Counted from the stretch's first letter, positions 16,722 to 25,405 are shown. The stretch is DNA of 64,000 nucleotides from Acidovorax sp. sif1233 (GCF_019218755.1 NZ_JAHUWZ010000004.1:1-64000); one strand, 5' to 3'. Numbers and translations: made by a program. The notes: a model not told the origin generated them from the sequence alone.

Positions 16722-17126
16722 TCAGGACTTGGGGGCCGATGCCGCCGCCGCGGGCGTCGACGTGCTGGGCGGGCTGCTCGCCGTGCCAGGCGGCGAATGG
16801 GCGCCAGAGGCCTCCAGGGGCTTGGCCTCCGGCGGCGTGTACGCGAACGGTCCGGGGTCGGTGCATGCGGCGGCACTGGTGGCCGTGGCGGGCTTGGCGG
16901 CTGGGCTGGTCTTGCGATAGTGGGCCGCCACGCGGTCCTGGGCCAGGCACAGCTTGTAGTTGTCCACCTTGCCCGCCCAGGCCGTCTTGGCGGCGGCTTC
17001 GGCGGCCTTGGCCGCGGCCTCGGGCGATGGCGCGGGAAGCTTGGCCACCGCCAGCATGCAGGAACTGGCCGCGCACACGGCCAGGAGCGAGGAACGGAAA
17101 AAATGCGTCATGGTGCGGTACCTCAT
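16722..17126 (-). CDS. small exported protein of the formate dehydrogenase operon
   Basis: This is a 134-residue protein. The first ATG (17126) overlaps the stop of the cytochrome gene in an ATGA junction. A second Met at 17111 (MTHFFRSS) has GAGGT about 8 nt upstream and gives a better signal peptide. A signal sequence is followed by a helical Ala-rich stretch, two Cys (in YKLCLAQ and AAACTDPG) and a Pro/Ser/Ala-rich C-terminal tail. No family is recognised. The operon position suggests a role in assembly or stability of the periplasmic formate dehydrogenase, which is inference. Confidence 0.65.
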   Translation of the reverse strand: MRYRTMTHFFRSSLLAVCAASSCMLAVAKLPAPSPEAAAKAAEAAAKTAWAGKVDNYKLCLAQDRVAAHYRKTSPAAKPATATSAAACTDPGPFAYTPPEAKPLEASGAHSPPGTASSPPSTSTPAAAASAPKS

Positions 17127-18349
17127 ACCTGTGCGGGTTGGCCTGCCGATGGCGCTGCGGCAGCATCGCCCCCCGGGGTGCTGGCACTGCGCTGGCGGGG
17201 AATCTTGCCCGCCTGGACGTCGTCATACCAGAGCTCATGGTGCTCCCGGGCCCAGGCCTCGCTCACGTAGCCCGTCTTCATGGCCTTGTAGGCGCCGCGC
17301 ATGCCCACCGTGCCCATGTAGATGTGTCCGCAGATCAGCGCCATCATCCAGATGGCCAGGGAGGCATGGACCATGTGGGCGATCTGCATGTCGCCGCGCA
17401 CGTCGCCAAAGCCGGGGATGAGCTTGTCGAGCACCAGGCCCGTGGCCACCACAAGGATGCCAGGGATGGTGATGCCCCACCAGAACAGGCCCTTCTCGCC
17501 CGCGTTGAAGCGGTGGGAGGGAACCTGGTGGTCACCGCCCAGCATGCCGCCGCCCTTGGACAGCCACACGAAGTCCGCGCGGTTGGCAATGTTGTCCTTG
17601 ACGAAGGTGAGGATGATCACGAGCAGCGACACGGCGAACAACGGGCCCATGAAGTTGTGCACGTTCTTGAGCGCATAGGTGATCCATCCGAACAGCGAGG
17701 CACCCAGGACGGGCAGGAGGAAGAACTTGCCAAAGGCCATCACGATGCCGGAGAGGGCCAGCGTGCAGAAGGCGAACGCATTGGACCAGTGCGCCGCCCG
17801 TTCGAAGGGCGTGAAACGCTCGATGCGGCGGGTGCCGGCGCCCTCGGGATGGTCATGCCCCAGCGGGCCCTTGACGAAGTAGAAGATGCCCAGCGCCAGC
17901 AGCACGATGGCGAACAGCGCCGCGCCATAGGGAATGATCCAGTGGTTGCGCACCTGCCGCCAGGCCTCACCCGCATTGGTGAAACGCGAGCCGGGATACT
18001 GCACGAAGGGCTGGATCAGGTTGCCCGCCTCGGGCGCCTGCGTTTTGGGCAGGCTGCTGTAGCCCGTCACGCCCTGCCCCACCTGGCGCCACATGGGCGC
18101 ATTGTTGCCAGGCTGCACCTTGGCACGCTCGCCGTTGGTCTGCCCGGCGTACTTGGGGTCCGCGCTGGCATCCGGCTTGACCTCGAAAATGTTCTGGCCC
18201 TGGATGCCGCCGGGTGCTTGCGGCGCCACCGCTGCGGCCGTGGCCGGCGCTGCGGCCGTGCCCGCATCGGGCGCCGCTGGCGCCTGGGCACCCGCGGGCC
18301 CCCAGGCCACACCCGCCGCCACGACCAAGGCACACACGATGTGTTTCAT
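17123..18349 (-). CDS. formate dehydrogenase gamma subunit (cytochrome b)
   Basis: This 408-residue diheme cytochrome b carries electrons from the iron-sulfur subunit to quinone. The start at MKHIVCAL (18349) gives a signal sequence and a long Ala/Pro-rich periplasmic N-terminal region (about 25-140) that is absent in E. coli FdoI. The cytochrome core follows, with transmembrane segments around PYGAALFAIVLLALGIFYF, HWSNAFAFCTLALSGIVMAF, a third in the NFMGPLFAVSLLVIILTF region and GITIPGILVVATGLVL. Candidate heme His residues are in RAAHWSNA, KNVHNFMG, AHMVHAS and CGHIYMG. It follows the small lipoprotein gene by 13 bp. Confidence 0.92.
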   Translation of the reverse strand: MKHIVCALVVAAGVAWGPAGAQAPAAPDAGTAAAPATAAAVAPQAPGGIQGQNIFEVKPDASADPKYAGQTNGERAKVQPGNNAPMWRQVGQGVTGYSSLPKTQAPEAGNLIQPFVQYPGSRFTNAGEAWRQVRNHWIIPYGAALFAIVLLALGIFYFVKGPLGHDHPEGAGTRRIERFTPFERAAHWSNAFAFCTLALSGIVMAFGKFFLLPVLGASLFGWITYALKNVHNFMGPLFAVSLLVIILTFVKDNIANRADFVWLSKGGGMLGGDHQVPSHRFNAGEKGLFWWGITIPGILVVATGLVLDKLIPGFGDVRGDMQIAHMVHASLAIWMMALICGHIYMGTVGMRGAYKAMKTGYVSEAWAREHHELWYDDVQAGKIPRQRSASTPGGDAAAAPSAGQPAQV

Positions 18350-18362
18350 GGTGAACCTCGCT

Positions 18363-18599
18363 TCACTTGGTGCGGGTGTATTCGTTCTGGCCGTACTGCT
18401 GGCGCGCCTTGAGCTGCGCTTCCCAGCCGGCCTTGTCCCCGGCCTTCCAGCCAGGCTGGGTGAAGTTGCTGCCCGTGCCGGCATATGGCGGCGCGTCGCT
18501 GCGGATGCCCGCGCCCGTCTGGGGTTTTTCGCCGCAACCGGCGAGGGCCGCGACAGCCCCTGCCGCTGCAAGAACAACAAGAAGGGGAAGCCGCTTCAT
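18363..18599 (-). CDS. small lipoprotein between formate dehydrogenase beta and gamma genes
   Basis: This 78-residue protein has a lipoprotein signal (MKRLPLLVVL..., lipobox LAGCG with Cys near 22) and a short mature part with two Trp-containing units, QPGWKAGDKAGWEAQLKARQQYGQNEY. The ATG overlaps the stop of the beta-subunit gene (ATGA) and the gene ends 13 bp before the cytochrome gene. The tight packing argues for a complex-associated role at the membrane. No characterised family is recognised. Confidence 0.75.
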   Translation of the reverse strand: MKRLPLLVVLAAAGAVAALAGCGEKPQTGAGIRSDAPPYAGTGSNFTQPGWKAGDKAGWEAQLKARQQYGQNEYTRTK

Positions 18600-19213
18600 G
18601 ACTTGCCCCCCGCAGGCTGGCCGGCCTGCTGCGAACCGTAGGCCGTGCCCCAGCCCCACACTTCGGCGCCCTTGCCGCGCTGCACCACGCGGTTGCGGAA
18701 GATGTCGGCCACCACATCGCCGTCGCCGGCCAGCAGGGCCTTGGTGGAGCACATCTCCGCGCAGGCCGGGAGCTTGCCCTCGGCCAGGCGGTTGCGGCCG
18801 TACTTGTCGAATTCGGCCTGGCTGCCGTGGTCCTCGGGCCCCCCGGCGCAGAAGGTGCACTTGTCCATCTTGCCGCGCACGCCGAAGGTGCCCTGCGACG
18901 GGAACTGCGGCGCACCGAACGGGCAGGCGTAGCTGCAGTAGCCGCAGCCGATGCACACATCCTTGTCGTGCAGCACCACGCCTTCTTCGGTGCGGTAGAA
19001 GCAGTTGACGGGGCACACGGCCATGCAGGGTGCGTCGCTGCAGTGCATGCAGGCTACCGAGATGGACTTCTCGCCGGGCACTCCGTCGTTGAGCGTGACC
19101 ACGCGGCGGCGGTTCACGCCCCACGGCACCTCGTGCTCGTTCTTGCAGGCGGTCACGCAGCCGTTGCATTCGATGCAGCGCTCTGCGTCACAGATGAATT
19201 TCATTCGTGCCAT
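18596..19213 (-). CDS. fdh3B: formate dehydrogenase beta subunit (FDH3-type, 4Fe-4S)
   Basis: This is a 205-residue electron-transfer subunit. The ATG at 19213 (MARMKFICDAERC) has GGAGA 6 nt upstream; a TTG four codons earlier is less likely. Four [4Fe-4S] cysteine sets are visible: CIECNGCVTACKN, CMHCSDAPCMAVCP, CIGCGYCSYACPF and CTFCAGG...CAEMC. It lacks the C-terminal transmembrane anchor of E. coli FdnH/FdoH, which fits the shorter FDH3-type beta subunits. The small lipoprotein or the cytochrome would then hold it at the membrane. A family I repeat separates it from the catalytic gene upstream. Confidence 0.9.
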   Translation of the reverse strand: MARMKFICDAERCIECNGCVTACKNEHEVPWGVNRRRVVTLNDGVPGEKSISVACMHCSDAPCMAVCPVNCFYRTEEGVVLHDKDVCIGCGYCSYACPFGAPQFPSQGTFGVRGKMDKCTFCAGGPEDHGSQAEFDKYGRNRLAEGKLPACAEMCSTKALLAGDGDVVADIFRNRVVQRGKGAEVWGWGTAYGSQQAGQPAGGKS

Positions 19214-19245
19214 TGCTGTCTCCAATCAGCGATTCAGGTTTTGCC

Positions 19246-19324
19246 GCCGGGCCGCCCCAAGGCAAAACGCGGCCCCCTCGGGGGGCAGCGCAGTACACAA
19301 AGTGACAAGCGTGGGGGCCATGTC
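19246..19324. repeat. dispersed GC-rich intergenic repeat, family I, copy 2
   Basis: It has the same blocks as copy 1 (GCCGGGCCGCCCCAAG, CCCCCTCGGGGGGCAG, CGTGGGGGCCAT), with divergent spacers. It fills most of the gap between the catalytic and beta-subunit genes inside the formate dehydrogenase operon and runs to within 2 bp of the catalytic gene's stop. Its hairpin could act on mRNA stability or relative expression of the subunits. Confidence 0.85.
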
Positions 19325-19325
19325 T

Positions 19326-22292
19326 TCAGGCGCGTTCCACGTTGCAGATCGTGGTCTTGGTTTCCTGCATCATGGTCACGCTGTCGTAGCCATAGGTGGT
19401 GGCCGTGTTCACGGCCTCGCCGCGCACCACGGGCGCCGCGCCCTTGGGGTAGTACGCCAGCATGTCGGCGCCCTGCCAGCGGCCCGAGAAGTGAAACGGC
19501 ATCCATACCGTGTCGGGCGCCACGCGCTCGGTGACGAGCGCCTGCACATTGAGCCGCGCACCCGTGGGGGAACTGAGCCACACGCGCTCGCCGTTGTGGA
19601 TGCCGCGATCCGCCGCCGTCTTGGGGTTGATCTCGACGAACGATTCCTGCTGCAGCTCCGCCAGCCAGGGATTGGAGCGGGTTTCCTCGCCGCCGCCTTC
19701 GTATTCCACGAGGCGGCCCGAGCTCAGGATGAGCGGGAATTTCTCGTGCACCTTGTCGGCCACGTTCTTGTCCTGAAGGCTCTTGTAGAGCGTGGGCATG
19801 CGCCAGAACGCCTTCTTGTCGTCATGGGTGGGGTATTTGGCGACAAGGTCCGGGCGGGTGCCGTACAGCGGCTCGCGGTGCTGCGGAATGGCGTCGGGGA
19901 AGTTCCACACCACCGCGCGCGCCTTGGCATTGCCAAAGGGATGGCAGCCATGCTTCATCGCCACGCGGATGATCGCGCCCGTCGGGTCGGTCTTCCAGTT
20001 CTTGCCCTCGGCCTTGGTTTTCTCGGCGTCGGTGAGGTCATCCCACCAGCCCAGCTTCTTGAGCAGCACATGGTCGAACTCGGGGTAGCCCGTGGTGATC
20101 TCGCTGCCCAGCGAGTGCGAGCCGTCCTCGGCCAGCAGGTTCTGGCCGTCCTTTTCCACACCGAAGTTGGCGCGGAAGTTGCCGCCGCCATCCATCACGT
20201 GCTTGGAGGTGTCGTACAGGTTGGCCGAGCCGGGGTGCTTGAGCTCGGGCGTGCCGTAGCAGGGCCAGGGCAGGCCGAAATAGTCGCCCGTGAAGTCGTA
20301 GCCGGTGTCCTTGTCCTTGCCTCCCTTGGCCTTCAAGGTTTTCACGTCGAACACGTGCATGTTCTTCATGTGCGCCTTCAGGCGCTCGGGGCTCTGGCCG
20401 GTGTAGCCAATGGTCCACACGCCCTTGTTGATCTCGCGCAGGATGTCCTCGGGCACGGGCTCGTCCATGCCCTTGACCTTCTGCATCTTGTAGTTCTTGG
20501 AGAGCTCGGTGGCAAAGCCCAGCTTCTCGGCGAACTGGTGCATGATCATGTGGTCGGAGCGGCTCTCCCACAGCGGATCGATCACTTTCTCGCGCCACTG
20601 CAGCGAACGGTTCGAGGCCGTGCAGGAGCCGCTGGTCTCGAACTGCGTGGCCGCGGGCAGCAGGTACACGGCGCGGTTGGGGTTGAGGTCCTCGGCCTTG
20701 CCGGGCATCGCGGCCATGGCCGCCGTGGCCGAGGGGTACGGGTCCACCACCACCAGCAGGTCCAGCTTGTCCATGGCCCGCTTCATCTCGAGGCCCCGCG
20801 TCTGCGAGTTGGGCGCGTGGCCCCAGAAGAACACGCCGCGCAGGTTGGAGTCCTGGTCGATGAGCTCATTGTTCTCCAGCACGCCATCGATCCAGCGCGA
20901 CACCGTGATGCCGCTCTTGGTCATCATCGCGGGCGAGGCGTACTGCTTCTTGATCCATTCGAAATCCACGCCCCACACCGCCGCGAAGTGCTTCCAGGAG
21001 CCTTCGGCCAGGCCGTAGTAGCCGGGCAGCGAATCGGGGTTGGGGCCCACGTCGGTCGCGCCCTGCACGTTGTCATGGCCCCGGAAGATGTTGGTGCCAC
21101 CGCCGGTCTTGCCCACATTGCCCAGTGCCAGCTGCAGGATGCACGATGCGCGCACCATCGCATTGCCGATGGAGTGCTGCGTCTGGCCCATGCACCAGAC
21201 GATGGTGCCCGGGTTGTTCTCGTGCAGCATGGTGGCGACCTTGAGCATCTGCGCCTCGCCCACGCCGCAGGCATCCTGCACCTTGTCGGGCGTCCACTTG
21301 GCCAGCACGTCCTCGCGCACCTTGTCCATGCCGTAGACACGGTCGTTGATGTACTTCTTGTCTTCCCAGCCGTTCTTGAAGATGTGGTACAGCAGGCCGA
21401 ACAGGAAGGGGATGTCGGTGCCCGAACGGATGCGCACGTATTCGTCGGCCTTGGCGGCCGTGCGGGTGAAACGCGGGTCCACCACGATCATCTTGCAGCC
21501 GGTTTCCTTGGCGTGCAGCATGTGCAGCATGCTCACCGGGTGGGCCTCGGCCGCGTTGGATCCGATGTACAGGGCGACCTTGCTGTTCTGCATGTCGTTG
21601 TACGAATTGGTCATGGCGCCGTAGCCCCATGTGTTGGCCACGCCGGCCACCGTGGTCGAGTGGCAGATGCGCGCCTGGTGGTCGCAGTTGTTGGTGCCCC
21701 AGAAGCTCACGAACTTGCGCAGCAGGTAGGCCTGCTCGTTGTTGTGCTTGGACGAGCCCACGAAGTACACGCTGTCAGGGCCGCTGGCCTTGCGCAGCTC
21801 CTGCATCTTGGCGGTGATCTCGTTGAGCGCCGTGTCCCAGCTGATGCGCTCGTACTTGCCGTTCACCAGCTTCATGGGGTAGCGCAGGCGGTACTCGCCG
21901 TGGCCGTGCTCGCGCAGCGCGGCACCCTTGGCACAGTGCGCGCCCAGGTTGATGGGCGAATCGAACACCGGCTCCTGGCGCACCCACACGCCGTTCTCGA
22001 CCACCGCATCGACCGCGCAGCCCACCGAGCAGTGGGTGCACACGGTGCGGCGCACTTCGATCTTGCTGTCGCCCAGGCCCACCTTGGCGCCTTCGGCGGC
22101 ACTGGACTTCTTGACCAGGGTCAGCTGCGACGCGGCAATGCCGACGCCGACGCCCAGGCCCGAGCGGCGCAGGAACGAGCGCCGGTCCATGGTGGGCAGG
22201 GCCTGCGACAAACCGCGGCGCAGGCTGTGGACAAAGGGAGATGCCGGGGCTGCGCCGGGCGCGGCGTGCGGCGATTTCTTGGTGAGCAACAT
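19326..22292 (-). CDS. formate dehydrogenase alpha (catalytic) subunit, Tat-exported
   Basis: This 988-residue molybdopterin enzyme oxidises formate to CO2 in the periplasm. The N-terminus carries a twin-arginine signal (MDRRSFLRRSGLG, about 35-47, then a hydrophobic stretch). The 4Fe-4S motif is VCTHCSVGCAVDAV (about 78-91) followed by a Cys in GAHCAKG. The active-site region reads NNCDHQARICHSTTVAG: cysteine takes the place of the selenocysteine found in E. coli FdnG/FdoG, so no recoding is needed. Later bis-MGD motifs include GSNAAEAHPV and VWCMGQTQHSIGN. It is transcribed after the small Tat-signal gene (14-bp gap) and before the beta subunit. Confidence 0.95.
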   Translation of the reverse strand: MLLTKKSPHAAPGAAPASPFVHSLRRGLSQALPTMDRRSFLRRSGLGVGVGIAASQLTLVKKSSAAEGAKVGLGDSKIEVRRTVCTHCSVGCAVDAVVENGVWVRQEPVFDSPINLGAHCAKGAALREHGHGEYRLRYPMKLVNGKYERISWDTALNEITAKMQELRKASGPDSVYFVGSSKHNNEQAYLLRKFVSFWGTNNCDHQARICHSTTVAGVANTWGYGAMTNSYNDMQNSKVALYIGSNAAEAHPVSMLHMLHAKETGCKMIVVDPRFTRTAAKADEYVRIRSGTDIPFLFGLLYHIFKNGWEDKKYINDRVYGMDKVREDVLAKWTPDKVQDACGVGEAQMLKVATMLHENNPGTIVWCMGQTQHSIGNAMVRASCILQLALGNVGKTGGGTNIFRGHDNVQGATDVGPNPDSLPGYYGLAEGSWKHFAAVWGVDFEWIKKQYASPAMMTKSGITVSRWIDGVLENNELIDQDSNLRGVFFWGHAPNSQTRGLEMKRAMDKLDLLVVVDPYPSATAAMAAMPGKAEDLNPNRAVYLLPAATQFETSGSCTASNRSLQWREKVIDPLWESRSDHMIMHQFAEKLGFATELSKNYKMQKVKGMDEPVPEDILREINKGVWTIGYTGQSPERLKAHMKNMHVFDVKTLKAKGGKDKDTGYDFTGDYFGLPWPCYGTPELKHPGSANLYDTSKHVMDGGGNFRANFGVEKDGQNLLAEDGSHSLGSEITTGYPEFDHVLLKKLGWWDDLTDAEKTKAEGKNWKTDPTGAIIRVAMKHGCHPFGNAKARAVVWNFPDAIPQHREPLYGTRPDLVAKYPTHDDKKAFWRMPTLYKSLQDKNVADKVHEKFPLILSSGRLVEYEGGGEETRSNPWLAELQQESFVEINPKTAADRGIHNGERVWLSSPTGARLNVQALVTERVAPDTVWMPFHFSGRWQGADMLAYYPKGAAPVVRGEAVNTATTYGYDSVTMMQETKTTICNVERA

Positions 22293-22305
22293 GGGGCGCC
22301 CCGCG

Positions 22306-22518
22306 TCAGAGTTGGGTGGTCTTGTAGTACTGCTTCACATGGGCGGACAGGTGGTACCCGCCGCCCTTCTCCGGCGCCACGCGGGGGGGCGCGGACACTG
22401 CCGCATCGGAAGACGGCGCCACCTGGGGAAGGGCCATCACGGCGGCCGCTGCGGCGCCGACGGTGGCGGCGCCGGCAAAGAAGCTGCGGCGCGAGGATGG
22501 GGGTTGGCTGTTCTGCAT
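22306..22518 (-). CDS. formate dehydrogenase region Tat-target small protein
   Basis: This 70-residue protein has a twin-arginine signal (SSRRSFFAGAAT) and a short tail ending EKGGGYHLSAHVKQYYKTTQL. It matches the short family found next to formate dehydrogenase genes (TIGR02811 type), whose role is unproven. The ATG follows GGAGACAAGC, a good Shine-Dalgarno. It is the first gene of the fdh3 structural operon, and the promoter is probably within 22519-22664. Confidence 0.85.
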   Translation of the reverse strand: MQNSQPPSSRRSFFAGAATVGAAAAAVMALPQVAPSSDAAVSAPPRVAPEKGGGYHLSAHVKQYYKTTQL

Positions 22519-22555
22519 GCTTGTCTCCAGAATGGCTGGCAGCTATGAAAGGCTG

Positions 22556-22583
22556 TTCATACAGTCTATGTCACTGAGTGCAA
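22556..22583 (-). promoter_or_regulatory. possible promoter of the periplasmic formate dehydrogenase operon
   Basis: On the minus strand a TTGCAC box (22583-22578) is followed after 16 bp by TATGAA (22561-22556), about 40 bp upstream of the small Tat-target start codon. The whole 22519-22664 gap is AT-richer than its surroundings. No FNR-type palindrome was recognised. Confidence 0.35.
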
Positions 22584-22664
22584 CACTGCAATTGAGGCAA
22601 ATACCTCCCACCAAGTTACTCACCTTTTATAGCGGCCCGGCCAGACGCCGCGAGCGCGCCCCGC

Positions 22665-23297
22665 TCAATCGAGCATGTCGAAGCCCTGCGCCTCCACGGC
22701 CACGAAAGCCCGCGTGAATGCGGCCAGCGCCGCATACAGGCGGGCCTGGGGGTGGGCCGCCAGCGCATCGCACAGCGCCCCGGTCCAGGGCTGCAGGTGC
22801 GTGGCAAAAAAGTCGCGCTGCGACGCCAGGTTGCACACCGCGACGTCGTCGCCGGCAATCAGGTAGCGCATCACCTCGCACAGGTAGGCGATGTGGTCTT
22901 CGGTCTCGGGCATCGCCGCCTCGTCACGCGCCAGGCCCAGGCGGGCCAGGTCGGTGCGCAGGCGGGCCAGGGGCTTCTCGTTCAAGAAGCCGCTCACGTA
23001 GTGCGATGCGTACAGGTAGACCTCGGGCTTGCCCACGCCGCCGAACAGGCGGTCGAACTCCAGCGCAATGGCCGCATCGTCCAGCGCACGTGCTGCGCCC
23101 ACCAGCTGCTGCCAGGGCTCCTGCAGAAAGCCGCCAGCGGCCGGTGCCTCGGTCACCGCCACGCGCAGGGCGGACAGCAGCTCCGGGCCGGGCGCTGCGT
23201 AGTACAGCTGCGACAACAGGCCATAGAGCTCGGCGCGCGCGGTTTCCTCGTCCAGCGCCGAGCTGCCGGCAGGGGTCATTGAAGGTTGGGCGCTCAC
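22665..23297 (-). CDS. TorD-family molybdoenzyme chaperone
   Basis: This all-helical protein of about 210 residues binds the Tat signal or folds the catalytic subunit before export. Motifs are ARAELYGLLSQLYY near the N-terminus, EFDRLFGGVGKPEVYLYASHYVSGFLNEKPL (about 90-120) and PETEDHIAYLCEVMRYLI, which match TorD/DmsD-type chaperones. The GTG at 23297 overlaps the stop of the iron-sulfur gene (GTGA). An ATG six codons later lacks a ribosome-binding site, so the GTG is preferred. The client is most likely the alpha subunit encoded downstream. Confidence 0.88.
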   Translation of the reverse strand: MSAQPSMTPAGSSALDEETARAELYGLLSQLYYAAPGPELLSALRVAVTEAPAAGGFLQEPWQQLVGAARALDDAAIALEFDRLFGGVGKPEVYLYASHYVSGFLNEKPLARLRTDLARLGLARDEAAMPETEDHIAYLCEVMRYLIAGDDVAVCNLASQRDFFATHLQPWTGALCDALAAHPQARLYAALAAFTRAFVAVEAQGFDMLD

Positions 23298-25405
23298 AGG
23301 TCCGTCACTTTCGCTTCGCTTTGGGAGGAATACAGGTCGATCACGCGGCAGTCGCTGCACATCTTCAAGCGCTCCAGCGCCTCGCCCTGGAACATGGGGT
23401 GGCCCGAGAGCTTGCCCAGCATGGCCTCGATGGCCTTGACCGTGCCGAACGGTTTGCTGCAGCGCACGCAGGCCCAGGGCTTGGCTTCGTTGAGCACGCG
23501 CAGCTGCGCACGCTCGGGCGTGAGCAGCAGGCGCGGCTGCAGGGTGATCGCGTCTTCGGGGCAGGTGGTGGCGCACAGGCCGCACTGCACGCAGTTCTTT
23601 TCGATGAAGCGCAGTTGCGGCATCTGCGGGTTGTCCTGCAGGGCGCTGGCGGGGCACGCGCTCACGCAGCTCAGGCACAGCGTGCAGCGGTCTTTGTTCA
23701 CGTTGATGCTGCCCAGCGGCGAGCCCGCGGCCGGCAGCGCAATGGCGTCGGGCCGCACCGTGGCCGGGGCTGGCGCGTATTCGATGAGATGGTCCAGAGC
23801 CATCTCCAGCGTGCTGCGCTTTTCCTGCGCCACCGCAAACCGTGCGGGCACGGCGGGCATGGCCTGGCGGGTCTGCCCCAGGGCCTGCAGCGCGGCGTCC
23901 AGCGCCGTGGGGTGCGTGGCCCGCACCAGTTGCAGGTGGCTGCCCGTGTAGCCCAGCCCGCGCAGGATGGCCTGCGCCACATCCATCTGCGCCTGCAGGC
24001 CTTCGAGGTACTGCGGGGCTTCTTCATCAGTCACCAGCACCGCCACCTGCGATGCACCGTAGGCGATGGCGCTCAGCCACAGGTCCACGCCCAGGCTGGC
24101 CGTGTGCCACACCGCCACCGGAATCACCCGCGCCGGCACGCCGTGCGCCACCTTCAGCTGCGCCGCGCGGCCCAGTTCCTCCACCAGCGCCTGGCCGCGC
24201 TCCTGGCTGTGCAGCAGCACCACGGCGTCTTTGCCACCGGCTGCGGCATAGGTGGACAGCAGCGTCTTGAGCTTCAGGCCCTGGTCCGTGGCACTGGGGT
24301 AGGCATAGGTCAACGCGCCCGTGGGGCACACCGTGGTGCAGGCACCGCAGCCCACGCAGAGGTTCGGGTTCACCTTGATTTGCTGGCGGCTCTTGTCACT
24401 CGCAATGGCCTCGGCCGAGCAGATGTCCACGCAGGCGTTGCAGCCCACGGTTTCATTGCGGCTGTGGGCGCACAGCTTTTGTTTGTAGACAAAGAACTTG
24501 GGCTTTTCAAACTCGCCCACCAGCTCGCGCAGGCGCAGCAGCGTGGCGATGTCGCGGCCATCCCAGCGAAAGTACCCCTGCGGCAACGCGTGCTGCACAA
24601 AGGTGGGCGTGGCCGTGGCGGCGCGCAGGTCGAGCACCATGTCGAAGCGCTCGGTGTGCGGGGCCGCCTCGCGGCTGAAGTCGATGGCGCCCGCCACCTG
24701 GCAGACCTTCACGCACGCGCGGTGCGACTGGCAGGCGGTCAGGTCGACTTGGTAGTCGAGGCCGATGGCATCTTCGGGGCACGCAGCCACGCAGGCGTTG
24801 CAGCGGGTGCACAGGTCCAGGTCGATGGGGTTGTCGGCCGACCATTGCAGATCGAACGCGCCCAGCCAGCCCGTGAGACCCGTGATACGCCCGCCCAGCA
24901 CCGGAAAGCGCCGGGCCTGCGCACCGCCTGCGGTGCCCGGGCCCTGAGCGAACACCGTCACCTCCAGCACGTCGGACACCATGGCCGCCGCACGCTCGGC
25001 CGCATCCAGCGGCCCGATGATCAGAAGGCGCCCTGCGCTCCTGAACGTGACCGTGGGCACGGGTGCGGGCTCGGGCAACTGCGCGGCGGCCAGCAGCGCC
25101 GCGATCTTGGGGGTGGCCTGGCTCGCATCGCGGCTCCAGCCGCCGGTCTCGCGGATGTTGACGAAGCGGAGGGGGGAGATGGCGCCCTCGGTCTGCTGGC
25201 CCAGCTCGGCGAACAGGCGCTGCTCCTGCGTGCAGGCCACCACCACATCCTGGCCGGTCTTGATGGCCTGCTGGAATGCGCCGGCTTCGCGCCGGCACAG
25301 CGTGGAGTGAAGGGTCAGGCCCTGGTCGTCATGCAGTGCCGCGCCCAACGCCTTCGCGTCGAGGGGCATCGTCTGGTTGCAGTCGCAGATGAGCGTCGTG
25401 GTCAT
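23294..25405 (-). CDS. multi-cluster 4Fe-4S ferredoxin-like protein of the formate locus
   Basis: This is a 703-residue cytoplasmic protein. The N-terminus (MTTTLICDCNQTMPLD) is typical of this formate-dehydrogenase-associated group. At least five ferredoxin-type motifs are visible: CTRCNACVAACPEDAIG, CNACVDICSAEAIA, CVGCGACTTVCPTGALT, CTLCLSCVSACPASAL and CVQCGLCATTCPEDAIT. Further Cys pairs sit near the C-terminus (CVRCSKPF, CSDCRV). It probably carries electrons during cofactor maturation or enzyme assembly; no direct function is established. Its first 77 bp overlap the end of the DUF3306 gene in another frame. Confidence 0.88.
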   Translation of the reverse strand: MTTTLICDCNQTMPLDAKALGAALHDDQGLTLHSTLCRREAGAFQQAIKTGQDVVVACTQEQRLFAELGQQTEGAISPLRFVNIRETGGWSRDASQATPKIAALLAAAQLPEPAPVPTVTFRSAGRLLIIGPLDAAERAAAMVSDVLEVTVFAQGPGTAGGAQARRFPVLGGRITGLTGWLGAFDLQWSADNPIDLDLCTRCNACVAACPEDAIGLDYQVDLTACQSHRACVKVCQVAGAIDFSREAAPHTERFDMVLDLRAATATPTFVQHALPQGYFRWDGRDIATLLRLRELVGEFEKPKFFVYKQKLCAHSRNETVGCNACVDICSAEAIASDKSRQQIKVNPNLCVGCGACTTVCPTGALTYAYPSATDQGLKLKTLLSTYAAAGGKDAVVLLHSQERGQALVEELGRAAQLKVAHGVPARVIPVAVWHTASLGVDLWLSAIAYGASQVAVLVTDEEAPQYLEGLQAQMDVAQAILRGLGYTGSHLQLVRATHPTALDAALQALGQTRQAMPAVPARFAVAQEKRSTLEMALDHLIEYAPAPATVRPDAIALPAAGSPLGSINVNKDRCTLCLSCVSACPASALQDNPQMPQLRFIEKNCVQCGLCATTCPEDAITLQPRLLLTPERAQLRVLNEAKPWACVRCSKPFGTVKAIEAMLGKLSGHPMFQGEALERLKMCSDCRVIDLYSSQSEAKVTDL

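Noticed and set aside
20000-21720. Possible selenocysteine recoding in the periplasmic formate dehydrogenase
   Set aside because: The active-site codon (in RICHSTTV) encodes cysteine and there is no in-frame TGA, so no Sec insertion is needed.
22528-22560. Possible further copy of the AGCGCT element (GGCTGGCAGCTATGAAA)
   Set aside because: It has only the AGCTAT block and lacks both AGCGCT arms, so it may be chance similarity or a small remnant.
19005-22577. Very long (1190-codon) plus-strand frame opposite the formate dehydrogenase alpha gene
   Set aside because: It is a high-GC antisense shadow: the product is rich in His, Arg, Ala and Gly with no domain, while the minus strand carries an unmistakable molybdoenzyme.
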